64,000 nucleotides of DNA, taken from the NCBI GenBank assembly GCA_023150455.1, contig JAKLKW010000006.1, positions 43,051-107,050 on the forward strand, given 5' to 3'. Both the position numbers and the translations under genes were made by a program. The first letter of the stretch is position 1. Every line of letters starts with the position of its first letter. The notes below the pieces were generated by a model that worked only from the letters and a program-made list of their open reading frames with translations, had not been told where the DNA came from and did no database searches. Below are positions 18,448 through 26,444 of this stretch, in pieces. The stretch comes from Alphaproteobacteria bacterium. Its GTDB lineage: Bacteria; Pseudomonadota; Alphaproteobacteria; JAEULC01.

Positions 18448-19932
18448 CTACACTTCGTCGAGCGGCCAGATCGGGCGGCGCAGCTTCTTGTAGGTGAAGC
18501 GCCGGTAGTCGGGCGAGCACAGCGCGCCCGAGTCCGCCAGCATCACCTTGCGCGCGATCGGCTGGTAGGCGGCGCGGAAATGCTGCGCCGACTTCACCAC
18601 GACGACCGCCTTCCGGCGCGGGTCGATCCCCTGCGACAGGAAGGCCTGCAGGTCGGTGGTCTGCAGCCGGTTCGACGTGACGATCACCTCGATGCCGCCG
18701 ATCTTCAGCACCATGGTCGGCCCGTGCGACAGCTTGAGGCCCTTGGACATCGGGCCGTCGTTGACGAAGCTGCCGTCGGTCAGGTTGGCGACCGTGCCGG
18801 TCACGCGGATCGGCGCGCCGAACGCTGGGTCGATCTTGCCGCCGAGCGCGAGCGTCACCGTCGCGCCCTTGCCGGCCTTCTGTCCGATCCCGACCGCCTC
18901 GGGATCGTTGATCGCGTGCACCGCGGCGTCGGGCAGCCTGGCGGCGATCATCGCCTCGAGCAGGCGGGTCGCGTCGCCATAGCCGCCGCCGCCCGGATTG
19001 TCGGTGAAGTCGGCGATCACCAGCGGCTTGTCGCCGCGCTGCGCCGCCTCGCGCATCACCGTGTCGAGGCCATGGCGCTCGACCGTCTCCTGGCCGCGCG
19101 TCTGCCACACCGCCTCCATCAGCTCGGCCGCCACCGCGCGGGCGCGCGCCGCGTCGCCGTTCGCGGCGACCGCGACCGACGGTCCGGCGGCGTGGATGTC
19201 GGCCCAGCCGAAGCCCGCCTGCACGCTGACCGCCAGCACGCCATCCTTGCCCTCCAGCGACCCGGCGCGCGCCAGGACCCTGTCCATCGGCCCCGCGTCC
19301 CTCGGATCGCCGTGCGTGCGCCCGTGGTCGACGCCGTCGAGCGTCGCTCGCCGCGCCACGGCAGAGACCGGCCGGATCTCGCCCTTGAGCGTGCGGCGCA
19401 TCAGCTCCGCGGCCTGCTCGGCGCGCTCGATGTGGTCGACATGCGGGTAGGTGCGGTACGAGATCAGCACGTTGGCGTTGGTCGCCATGGCCTCGGTCAC
19501 GTTGGCGTGCAGGTCGAGCGTGGCCATGACCGGCACGTCGGGGCCGACGCGCTGGCGGACGCGCGCCAAAAGGTCGCCCTCGGCGTCGTCCTGGTCCTCG
19601 GTCACCATCGCGCCATGCAGCGACAGCAGCACGCCGTCGACCCTGCCGGCGCGCTCCAGCCCTTCGATCACGGCGCCCGACAGTTTGGCCCAGGTCGCCG
19701 CCGTCACCTTGCCGGCCGGGGTCGCGTCGGCGGCGATGGTCGGCACGATCTCCCAGCCATGCCGCTTGCCGGCCGCCATGAAGCCGGCGAGCTCGGTGCG
19801 CGTGTGCGACAGAAGCGGCGCGATCTCGTCGCCGAACGCCAGCAGGCGGCGGCGATAGGAGCCGAGATCGGTCGGAACGCGGCTGAACGTGTTGGTCTCG
19901 TGCTTGATCTGCCCGATCAGGATGCGTGGCAT
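18448..19932 (-). CDS. M81 family metallopeptidase (MlrC/microcystinase C-like)
   Basis: A 494-aa protein of the M81 family, of which MlrC from microcystin degraders is the type member. The N-terminal half has IGQIKHETNTFS, ATLDLHANVTEAM and a conserved YRTYPHVDHIERAEQAAEL with likely zinc ligands. The C-terminal MlrC_C domain has DFTDNPGGGGYGDATRLLEAM. The family probably hydrolyses small peptides or peptide-like amides; the real substrate is unknown. It starts five bases after the amidase stop and is the last gene of a three-hydrolase operon. Confidence 0.92.
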   Translation of the reverse strand: MPRILIGQIKHETNTFSRVPTDLGSYRRRLLAFGDEIAPLLSHTRTELAGFMAAGKRHGWEIVPTIAADATPAGKVTAATWAKLSGAVIEGLERAGRVDGVLLSLHGAMVTEDQDDAEGDLLARVRQRVGPDVPVMATLDLHANVTEAMATNANVLISYRTYPHVDHIERAEQAAELMRRTLKGEIRPVSAVARRATLDGVDHGRTHGDPRDAGPMDRVLARAGSLEGKDGVLAVSVQAGFGWADIHAAGPSVAVAANGDAARARAVAAELMEAVWQTRGQETVERHGLDTVMREAAQRGDKPLVIADFTDNPGGGGYGDATRLLEAMIAARLPDAAVHAINDPEAVGIGQKAGKGATVTLALGGKIDPAFGAPIRVTGTVANLTDGSFVNDGPMSKGLKLSHGPTMVLKIGGIEVIVTSNRLQTTDLQAFLSQGIDPRRKAVVVVKSAQHFRAAYQPIARKVMLADSGALCSPDYRRFTYKKLRRPIWPLDEV

Positions 19933-19937
19933 GGCGT

Positions 19938-21374
19938 CTACACCGACAGCTTCTTCAGATCAGGCACCGGGCGCACGGTCTCCTTGTCGTCCTGCAGATG
20001 CGTCTCCAGCCCGTGCGCGATCGACAGCGTGCGGAAGTCGCCCTGGTGCGGGCCGACGAGCTGCAGGTGGAACGGCGTGCCGGTCGGCTCCAGGCCGCAG
20101 GGGATCGAGATCGCGGGATTGCCGGTCAGCGTGATCAGGTAGGTCGGCGCCAGCCAGTGGAAATAGGTGCGCAGCTTCTCGCCGTCGATCTGGTCCATGA
20201 AGAGCTGCTCGACCGGGAAGGGCGGCACCGACACGGTCGGGTAGATCATGACGTCGACCTTGTCGTAGAGCCCCTGGTAGGCGCGGAAGATCTGGGTCTG
20301 CCGCGCATGGGCGCGCGCCACGTCCTCGGCCGACTGCTGCAGCCCCTGCTCGACGTTGGCGACCACGTTCGGTCCGAGCTGGTCTTTCTTGGTGCGATAC
20401 TTCTCGAGATGCCCGGCCAGAAAATTCTGCGCGCGGATCACCTCGAAGCATTCGTCGGCGTCCTTCATGTCCGGATGCAGCTCGACGCAGGACTTGAACA
20501 CCGGCGCGATGTGCTTGATGCGCCGGGCGAAGGTCTCGCGCAGCCGCTTGTCGATCTTGGCCACGCCGCCGAAATCGACGCTGTAGCCGACACGCAAGGA
20601 CGACAGGTCGACCGGCGCCGGCACGCGGAACGAGGCCGGGTCGACCGGGTGCGAGTGCGGGTCGCGCGCGTCGAACGCCGACAAGGCCGCCAGCAGCAGC
20701 GCCGCGTCTGCCGTGTCGCGTCCCATCGGCCCGCGCACCGACAGGTTGGTCCAGCCGAGCGGGCGGCGCTCGGCCGGCACCAGGCCGGGCGAGGTGCGGA
20801 AGCCGACCACGCCGCAGAAGGCGGCGGGAATGCGCAAGCTGCCGCCGGTATCGGAGCCGGTGCAGATCGGCATCATGCCGGTGGCCAGCGCCACGGCCGA
20901 GCCACCCGACGAGCCGCCGCAGATGCGCGCCGGATCGAACGGATTGCGCGACGGCCCGTACACCTTGTTGGTCGTGTTGGCGCCGGCGCCGAACTCCGGC
21001 GTATTGGTCTTGCCCAGCACGATCGCGCCGGCGGCGCGGCAGGCGGCGACGTTGCGCTCGTCCCTGTTCGGCACGTGGTCCTTGAAGATGGGCGAGCCGT
21101 AGGTCGTGCGCAGTCCCTCGGTCTCCTCCAGGTCCTTCACGCCCAGCGGCAATCCGTGCAGCACGCCCAGCGCGTCGCCGCGCATCACAGCCTCCTCGGC
21201 CGCTTTGGCCTCCGCCTTGGCGCGGTCGACGCACATGGCGACCACGGCGTTGACGCGCGGGTTCACGCGCTCGATGCGCTTGAGGCACGAATCGAGCAGC
21301 TCGACGGGCGACAATTTCTTGGTGCCGATCAGCCGGCGTGCTTCGACGGCGGCGAGATCGCATGCCTCGGTCAT
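19938..21374 (-). CDS. Amidase signature family amidase
   Basis: A 478-aa amidase with the complete Ser-cisSer-Lys triad context. The lysine is in GLPLGVKDLEETEG, the cis-serine in CGGSSGGSAVALATG, and the nucleophile region is GSDTGGSLRIPAAFCG. The family hydrolyses carboxamides. Lack of gatB/gatC neighbours and the peptidase partners argue against GatA and for a catabolic role. Its ATG overlaps the M20 stop by four bases (ATGA), and the M81 gene follows within five bases. Confidence 0.92.
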   Translation of the reverse strand: MTEACDLAAVEARRLIGTKKLSPVELLDSCLKRIERVNPRVNAVVAMCVDRAKAEAKAAEEAVMRGDALGVLHGLPLGVKDLEETEGLRTTYGSPIFKDHVPNRDERNVAACRAAGAIVLGKTNTPEFGAGANTTNKVYGPSRNPFDPARICGGSSGGSAVALATGMMPICTGSDTGGSLRIPAAFCGVVGFRTSPGLVPAERRPLGWTNLSVRGPMGRDTADAALLLAALSAFDARDPHSHPVDPASFRVPAPVDLSSLRVGYSVDFGGVAKIDKRLRETFARRIKHIAPVFKSCVELHPDMKDADECFEVIRAQNFLAGHLEKYRTKKDQLGPNVVANVEQGLQQSAEDVARAHARQTQIFRAYQGLYDKVDVMIYPTVSVPPFPVEQLFMDQIDGEKLRTYFHWLAPTYLITLTGNPAISIPCGLEPTGTPFHLQLVGPHQGDFRTLSIAHGLETHLQDDKETVRPVPDLKKLSV

Positions 21375-22774
21375 CGGACGCTTTCCTCCATTGGAAACTT
21401 CATTTCACCCAGGTCCCAGAACAGGCCGGCCATGGCGCCGAGCGCCTCGCGCGCGACCGGCGCCAGCAGGTGCTCGTTCGGCGCGTGCTGCGAGCAGGCG
21501 GCGTAGGAGTGCGGCACCCAGATCGTGGGCAGGCCCAAGAGGTCGGCGAACACGTCGTTCGGCAGCGAGCCGCCGAGATTGGGCAGCACGGCCGGCTTCT
21601 TGCGCGTGGTCGCGGCGATCGAGGCGACGGCGAAGCGGACCCAGGGATGATCCGGCTCCAGCCGCGTCGCCGGGAAGCTGTCCTGACGCGCGCGGGCAAG
21701 CTTGATCTGCTTGAAGCCGGCCGCGTCGAGATGGCGGCGGAGCGCCGGCAGGATGTCATCGGGCCTGGTGCCGACCACGAAGCGCAGCTGGCAATGCGCG
21801 GTCGCGCGCGGCGGGATCGCGTTGACCGGCGCGTCGGGGTTGCCGGTGCGGAAAGCCAGTACCTCGAAGCTGTTCCAGCCATAGACGCGCTCGGCCGGCG
21901 TCAGCCCCGGCTCGCCCCAATCGGCGTCGATGGCCGGCCCGTCGCTGCCGCCGTCGACCTCGATGTCGGCGAGCGCGGCGCGCACCGCGTTGGAGATCGG
22001 CTTGGGCCGCCAGCCCTGGACGCGGATTTCGCCCTTGGGCCCGGCGATCGACGCGATCGCGTGCGCCAGCACGATCCCCGGGTTCGCCAGCAGCCCGCCC
22101 CAGTTGCCGGAGTGGTGCCCGCCGGCGCGCAGGTCCAGGCTGATGTCGAAGTTGAACACGCCGCGCGAGCCGAGGAACACGGTCGGCCGCTCCGGCCTGA
22201 CGCGCGGTCCGTCCGAGGCGATCAGCACGTCGGCCTTGAGCGCCGCCCTGTTCCCGGCGCACACCTCGCGCAGGCCCGGCGAGCCGATCTCCTCGCCGGT
22301 CTCGAGCAGCAGCTTGAGGTTGAAGCCGAGGCGCCCGCGCGTCGCGAGCACCGCTTCCAGCGCGCCCAGGTTGATCGAGTGCTGGCCCTTGTTGTCGGCG
22401 GTCCCGCGCCCGTACCAGCGGTCGCCCTCGCGCGCGAGCTTCCACGGCGACAGGCCGGCGCGCCATTGCTCGTCCTGGCCGCGAATCACGTCGGCATGGC
22501 CGTAGGAGAACACGGTCGGCCGGCCTTCGTCCTCGATCCGCTCGGCCACGAGGAAGGGCCCGCCGCGCCCGGTCGGGTTCGCCAGCACCCGGCAGCCGAA
22601 GCCCATCGCCTCCAGTCGGCCGCGCATCTCCTCGTCGAGGTAGCGCCGGAACGCGTCGCCGCGGTCGTCGCGCTGGCTCTCGGTGGGAATGGCGACGCGG
22701 CGGGCGAGATCGGCCTCGAACCCGCCCCCGTCGAAATACGCCTCGGCGCGCGCGATCGCGGCCCTGCGGCTCAT
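21371..22774 (-). CDS. M20 family metallopeptidase
   Basis: A 467-aa zinc-dependent peptidase/deacylase. Metal and catalytic residues are visible in FSYGHADVIRGQ (HxD), RGTADNKGQHSIN and LETGEEIGSPGL (EE). A dimerisation domain lies in between (residues about 200-320). I chose ATG 22774 (MSRRAAIARAEAYF) because AGGGGGA lies six bases upstream; the 480-aa frame has no such site. It is the first gene of the M20-amidase-M81 operon and divergent from the EPS operon. Confidence 0.92.
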   Translation of the reverse strand: MSRRAAIARAEAYFDGGGFEADLARRVAIPTESQRDDRGDAFRRYLDEEMRGRLEAMGFGCRVLANPTGRGGPFLVAERIEDEGRPTVFSYGHADVIRGQDEQWRAGLSPWKLAREGDRWYGRGTADNKGQHSINLGALEAVLATRGRLGFNLKLLLETGEEIGSPGLREVCAGNRAALKADVLIASDGPRVRPERPTVFLGSRGVFNFDISLDLRAGGHHSGNWGGLLANPGIVLAHAIASIAGPKGEIRVQGWRPKPISNAVRAALADIEVDGGSDGPAIDADWGEPGLTPAERVYGWNSFEVLAFRTGNPDAPVNAIPPRATAHCQLRFVVGTRPDDILPALRRHLDAAGFKQIKLARARQDSFPATRLEPDHPWVRFAVASIAATTRKKPAVLPNLGGSLPNDVFADLLGLPTIWVPHSYAACSQHAPNEHLLAPVAREALGAMAGLFWDLGEMKFPMEESVR

Positions 22775-22900
22775 GCTCGTCCCCCTGCCGGCCGATTTGA
22801 GGGCGGCTACCATGGCACCGGCACGTCCCCGCTGTCGAGGAACGCCGCCGCGAAGGCCGGGTTCTCCAGGAGTTTGCGGTCGCGATTTGGGCCGGAAGCC

Positions 22901-22941
22901 TATATATTGTGATACTGGGGTATCGTGATCCCAAGATCACG
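22901..22941 (+). promoter_or_regulatory. AT-rich promoter with stacked palindromes before the EPS operon
   Basis: TATATATT (22901-22908) is a likely -10 in an otherwise GC-rich gap. It is followed by GATAC-TGGG-GTATC (22911-22924) and then CGTGATC-CCAA-GATCACG (22924-22941), a perfect 7-bp inverted repeat. No good -35 is present, which suggests activator dependence. The coding start is at 22967. The 192-bp gap 22775-22966 is shared with the divergent M20 operon. Confidence 0.5.
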
Positions 22942-22966
22942 TTGATTCGGGGCAACCGGGGCACTT

Positions 22967-24583
22967 GTGGCAGGCAGGGCCGGAACCAGACTGGCCAGCT
23001 GGACCGAGGAAGGCGACGTCATCGTCGAGGCGCCGCGCGGCGCCGCGCCCGAAGGGCCGTTCACGACTCCGCACTTCACCGTCCGCGACGTGCTGACGGT
23101 GGTGTTCTTCGACCGCTGGGCCATCTTCACCGCCTTCCTCGTTCCGATCCTGCTCGGCATCGGCGCGGCCTTCCTCGCCAAGACGACCTACGAGGCCGAG
23201 GCAAGGCTGCTGGTGCTGCTCGGCCGCGAATACGTGCTCCGGCCCGAGGTCGGCGAGGCGGTGCCGGGCTTGAGCTTCGACCGCGAGCAGATCGTCAAGG
23301 CCGAGCTCGAGATCCTCGGCAGCCGCGAGCTGAAGGCGGAGGTGATCCGCACGGTCGGGCTCGAGGAGCTGTACCCGTCGATCCGCGACACCGGCATCGC
23401 CGCGACCACGGGCAAGCGCCGCCCGCGCGCCGTCGACCTTGCGGTCGACCGCTTCGAGAAGGACCTGAAGCTGACGCCGGTGCAGGGCTCGAGCGTGATC
23501 CAGCTCGCCTATCGCCACGCCGACCCGAACATCGCCGCCGAGGCGCTGAACCTGCTGGTCCGCTTCTACATGGAGAAGCGGCGCGAGGTGTTCAGCCAGA
23601 CCCGCTCGGGCGTGATCCAGGAGCAGCGCGACCAGTACGCGCAGCGCCTGAAGGAAGCCGAGCAGCGTCTGCAGGATTTCCGCGACAAGAACAAGATCGC
23701 CAACATCGAGGAGCAGACGAACCTGCTGCTGCGCCAGGAGTCCGAGCAGGTGAACGCGCAGCTGCAGCTCGACGAGCGCATCCGCGGCTTCGAGGCGCAG
23801 GTGCAGGGCCTCAAGCGCCAGATCGCGCAGACGCCGGCGCAGATCCTGCTGTCGAACGAGAACACGCGCACGCAGTCGCTCGACTCCGCGCGCGCCACGC
23901 TGATGGGACTCGAGCTGCGCCGGCGCGACCTGCTGACCAAGTACAAGGAAAGCTCGCGCGTGATCGCCGACATCGACGCGCAGATCGCCCAGGCGCGCCA
24001 GTTCCTGCAGACGGACGAGCCGCGTGCGGGCGACAGCGTGCGCTATGGCCGCAACCTGGTGCTGGACGACCTGGAGCGCGATCTCGCTCGTCTCGAGGCC
24101 GAGCTGCAGGGTTCGCGCGCGCGCAAGAGCGAGATCGAAAGCAACATCCGCAAGGCGCGCGAGCGCATCGCCGCACTGGCGCAGCAGGACCAGGAGTTCC
24201 GCGCGCTGGAGCGCGAGCGCACCATTCTCGAGGACAGCTACCGCACCTACACGACGCGGCTGGAAGAGGCCAAGATCACCGAGGAGTTCGACAAGAACAA
24301 GAGCGCCAACAACGTGCGCGTGATCGCCTCGGCCGAGCCGCCGAGCGTCGGCTCCAGCCTGCGCCTGCCGATCCTCGCGGCTTCGGTGTTCCTCGGCCTG
24401 CTGGCGGCGCTGGCGACGGCCTTCGTGGTGGCGCAGATGCGCCAGACCTACCTGACGCCCGAGGACGTCGAGCGCTCGCTCGGACTGCCGGTGCTGCTGG
24501 CCGTGCCGCAGCGCGGCGGCGGCGCCGTGCGGCGGGCGCGCCTCGGCCGGCGTTTCTGGGATCGGGGCGAGAGCGCGCCATGA
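22967..24583 (+). CDS. Exopolysaccharide chain-length/co-polymerase protein (Wzz/GumC-like)
   Basis: A 538-aa inner-membrane polysaccharide co-polymerase. There is one transmembrane helix around residues 45-68 (WAIFTAFLVPILLGIGAAFL), then the Wzz domain. A very long periplasmic coiled coil (about 205-430) comes next, followed by a second helix around 464-488 (PILAASVFLGLLAALATAFV). The C-terminal cytoplasmic tail is short and has no kinase; the ATPase is a separate gene overlapping by four bases. The start is GTG at 22967; no ATG exists near. It should set chain length and link Wzy to the Wza-like exporter. Confidence 0.9.
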   Translation: MAGRAGTRLASWTEEGDVIVEAPRGAAPEGPFTTPHFTVRDVLTVVFFDRWAIFTAFLVPILLGIGAAFLAKTTYEAEARLLVLLGREYVLRPEVGEAVPGLSFDREQIVKAELEILGSRELKAEVIRTVGLEELYPSIRDTGIAATTGKRRPRAVDLAVDRFEKDLKLTPVQGSSVIQLAYRHADPNIAAEALNLLVRFYMEKRREVFSQTRSGVIQEQRDQYAQRLKEAEQRLQDFRDKNKIANIEEQTNLLLRQESEQVNAQLQLDERIRGFEAQVQGLKRQIAQTPAQILLSNENTRTQSLDSARATLMGLELRRRDLLTKYKESSRVIADIDAQIAQARQFLQTDEPRAGDSVRYGRNLVLDDLERDLARLEAELQGSRARKSEIESNIRKARERIAALAQQDQEFRALERERTILEDSYRTYTTRLEEAKITEEFDKNKSANNVRVIASAEPPSVGSSLRLPILAASVFLGLLAALATAFVVAQMRQTYLTPEDVERSLGLPVLLAVPQRGGGAVRRARLGRRFWDRGESAP

Positions 24584-25341
24584 CCGTCGACTTCGAGCTG
24601 CCTTCCGCCGAGGCGGGTCCGCCGCCGCAGCGCGGCGCGCCCGACGGGCCCGAGGTGCTGACGGCGCAGGAGGCGCTGAAGCTGCTCTACCTCACCTATC
24701 GCTCGGTCAAGGCGCGCGGCCGCAAGCTGGGATTCGTGCGCGTGCTGTTCGTGTCGGCCAACCGAGGCGAGGGCACCTCGACGATCGCGCGCGACTTCGC
24801 CCTGGTGGCCGCTTCGCGCGCCCATGACCGCGTGCTGCTGATGGACCTCGCCATGCCGGTCAACGGCCAGTTGCGGCGCGCCCAGACCGGCGGCCACATC
24901 TCGGGGCTCGCCGACATCCCGTCGATCGAGCTGGGGCTGCCGGTGGAGCGGCCGCAAGGCCCGAGCGACGACGCCGACGGCGTGGCCACGTGGCTGCGCT
25001 TCCATCGCGTGCGCAACTCCTCGCTCTTCGTCTCCGAGCGGCACGAAGCCGCCAAGCCGCCGGGCGAGGAGCCGCCGGGAATGGCGGAATTCTGGGAGCG
25101 CATGCGCCAGGAATTCGAGCTGGTCGTGATCGACTGCCCCTCCATCTCGGAGTCGTTCGACCCCATCATGCTGGCGAGCCAGATGGACGCCGTGGTGCTG
25201 GTGGTCGCGGCCGAGTCGACGCGCGCGCCGGTGGCGCAGAACCTGCGCGACCGCATCGCCGAGGTCGGCGGCCCGATCGTCGGCGTGGTCCTGAACCGCC
25301 GCCGCTTCCATATCCCCGAGTTCCTGTATCGGCGACTGTAG
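24580..25341 (+). CDS. Tyrosine-kinase-like EPS ATPase with degenerate Walker motifs
   Basis: A 253-aa cytoplasmic protein of the CpsD/CapB/BY-kinase fold, the usual partner of the preceding co-polymerase. The P-loop (about residues 59-66) reads NRGEGTSTIA where active members have GEGKST/T, so the ATP-binding lysine is replaced by Thr. The Walker A' segment is LLMDLAMPVNG rather than LDxDxR. Walker B (VVIDCPSI, about 181) is kept. There is no C-terminal tyrosine cluster. It is probably a structural or regulatory partner with weak or no kinase activity, though such variants may still bind nucleotide. Confidence 0.82.
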   Translation: MTVDFELPSAEAGPPPQRGAPDGPEVLTAQEALKLLYLTYRSVKARGRKLGFVRVLFVSANRGEGTSTIARDFALVAASRAHDRVLLMDLAMPVNGQLRRAQTGGHISGLADIPSIELGLPVERPQGPSDDADGVATWLRFHRVRNSSLFVSERHEAAKPPGEEPPGMAEFWERMRQEFELVVIDCPSISESFDPIMLASQMDAVVLVVAAESTRAPVAQNLRDRIAEVGGPIVGVVLNRRRFHIPEFLYRRL

Positions 25342-26418
25342 ATGCGCGTTCTGATGGCCACGCCGGGCGGACGGCGCGGCAAAGGGGGCATGACCAGCCT
25401 GGTGAACTATCTCGTCGACGCGCTGCCGGCGCGGCTGCCCGGCGTTGGCGTCGACGTCGTCGACACCTACGGCCCCGGCCGGTTCTGGCTGATGCCGCTC
25501 TATTTCGCCGGCGGCGTCGTGCAAGTGATCGCGGCCCGGCTCGGCGGGCAGGTCGACCTGCTGCACATCCACATGGCGCATTACGGCAGCGCCGTGCGCA
25601 AGCTGCTGTTGGCTCTGGTGGCGACGCTGCTGGGCGTGCGAACCGTCATGCACATGCACGGCTCCGACTTCCACGTCTACTACCGCGCTCTGCCACGCTG
25701 GTACCGGCGCGCGCTCGTCGCGGTCCTGCGGCGCTGCGAGCGCGTCGTGGTGATCGGGGAATTCTGGCGCGGCTTCGTCGTCGAGGAGCTGGGGCTCGAT
25801 CCCAGGCGCGTCGTGCTGATCCACAACGGCGTGCCGCGGCCCGATGCACCGCGCGGGCCGCCTGCGGCCGGAGCGGCGCCGAAGCTCCTGATGCTGGGCG
25901 AGCTGGGGCCGCGCAAGGGAACGCCGGAGCTGATCGCCGCCCTGGCGACGCCGGCGTTGCGCGCGCGCGCGTGGACCGCGACGCTCGCCGGCAACGGCCT
26001 GGTCGAGCAATACCGCGCCGAGGTCGCCGCGCTCGGCCTCGCCGACCGCATCGCGCTGCCGGGCTGGCAGAGCGGCCCGCAGGTCAGGGCGCTGCTGGCC
26101 GCTTCCGACCTGTTCGTCCTGCCGTCGCGCCTCGAGGGCCTGCCGGTGGCGATCCTCGAGGCGATGGCCGGCGGCGTGGCCGTCATCGCCACGCCGGTCG
26201 GCGCCATCGGCGACGCCATCGTCGACGGCGAGACCGGCCTCCTGGTGCCGCCCGGCGACGTCGCCGCGCTCGGCGCCGCGATCGGCCGCCTCATCGACGA
26301 TGCGGCCCTGCGCGCGCGCTTGGCGGCCAACGCGTGCGCGCGCTTCGAGGCGATGTTCACGATCGACCGCACCGCCGACGCGGTCGCGGCGTTGTATCGC
26401 GCGATCGGCGTCGCCTGA
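25342..26418 (+). CDS. Glycosyltransferase family 4
   Basis: A 358-aa GT-B fold retaining glycosyltransferase. The N-terminal MRVLMATPGGRRGKGGM has the Gly-rich acceptor loop. The C-terminal domain has the donor-binding EX7E region in SRLEGLPVAILEAMAGGVAV (about residue 260). It starts directly after the ATPase stop, so it is the third gene of the plus-strand EPS operon. It should add one sugar of the repeat unit on the cytoplasmic side; donor and acceptor are unknown. Confidence 0.9.
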   Translation: MRVLMATPGGRRGKGGMTSLVNYLVDALPARLPGVGVDVVDTYGPGRFWLMPLYFAGGVVQVIAARLGGQVDLLHIHMAHYGSAVRKLLLALVATLLGVRTVMHMHGSDFHVYYRALPRWYRRALVAVLRRCERVVVIGEFWRGFVVEELGLDPRRVVLIHNGVPRPDAPRGPPAAGAAPKLLMLGELGPRKGTPELIAALATPALRARAWTATLAGNGLVEQYRAEVAALGLADRIALPGWQSGPQVRALLAASDLFVLPSRLEGLPVAILEAMAGGVAVIATPVGAIGDAIVDGETGLLVPPGDVAALGAAIGRLIDDAALRARLAANACARFEAMFTIDRTADAVAALYRAIGVA

Positions 26419-26444
26419 TCGCGCGGCGCGCCGGCGACGATGAT

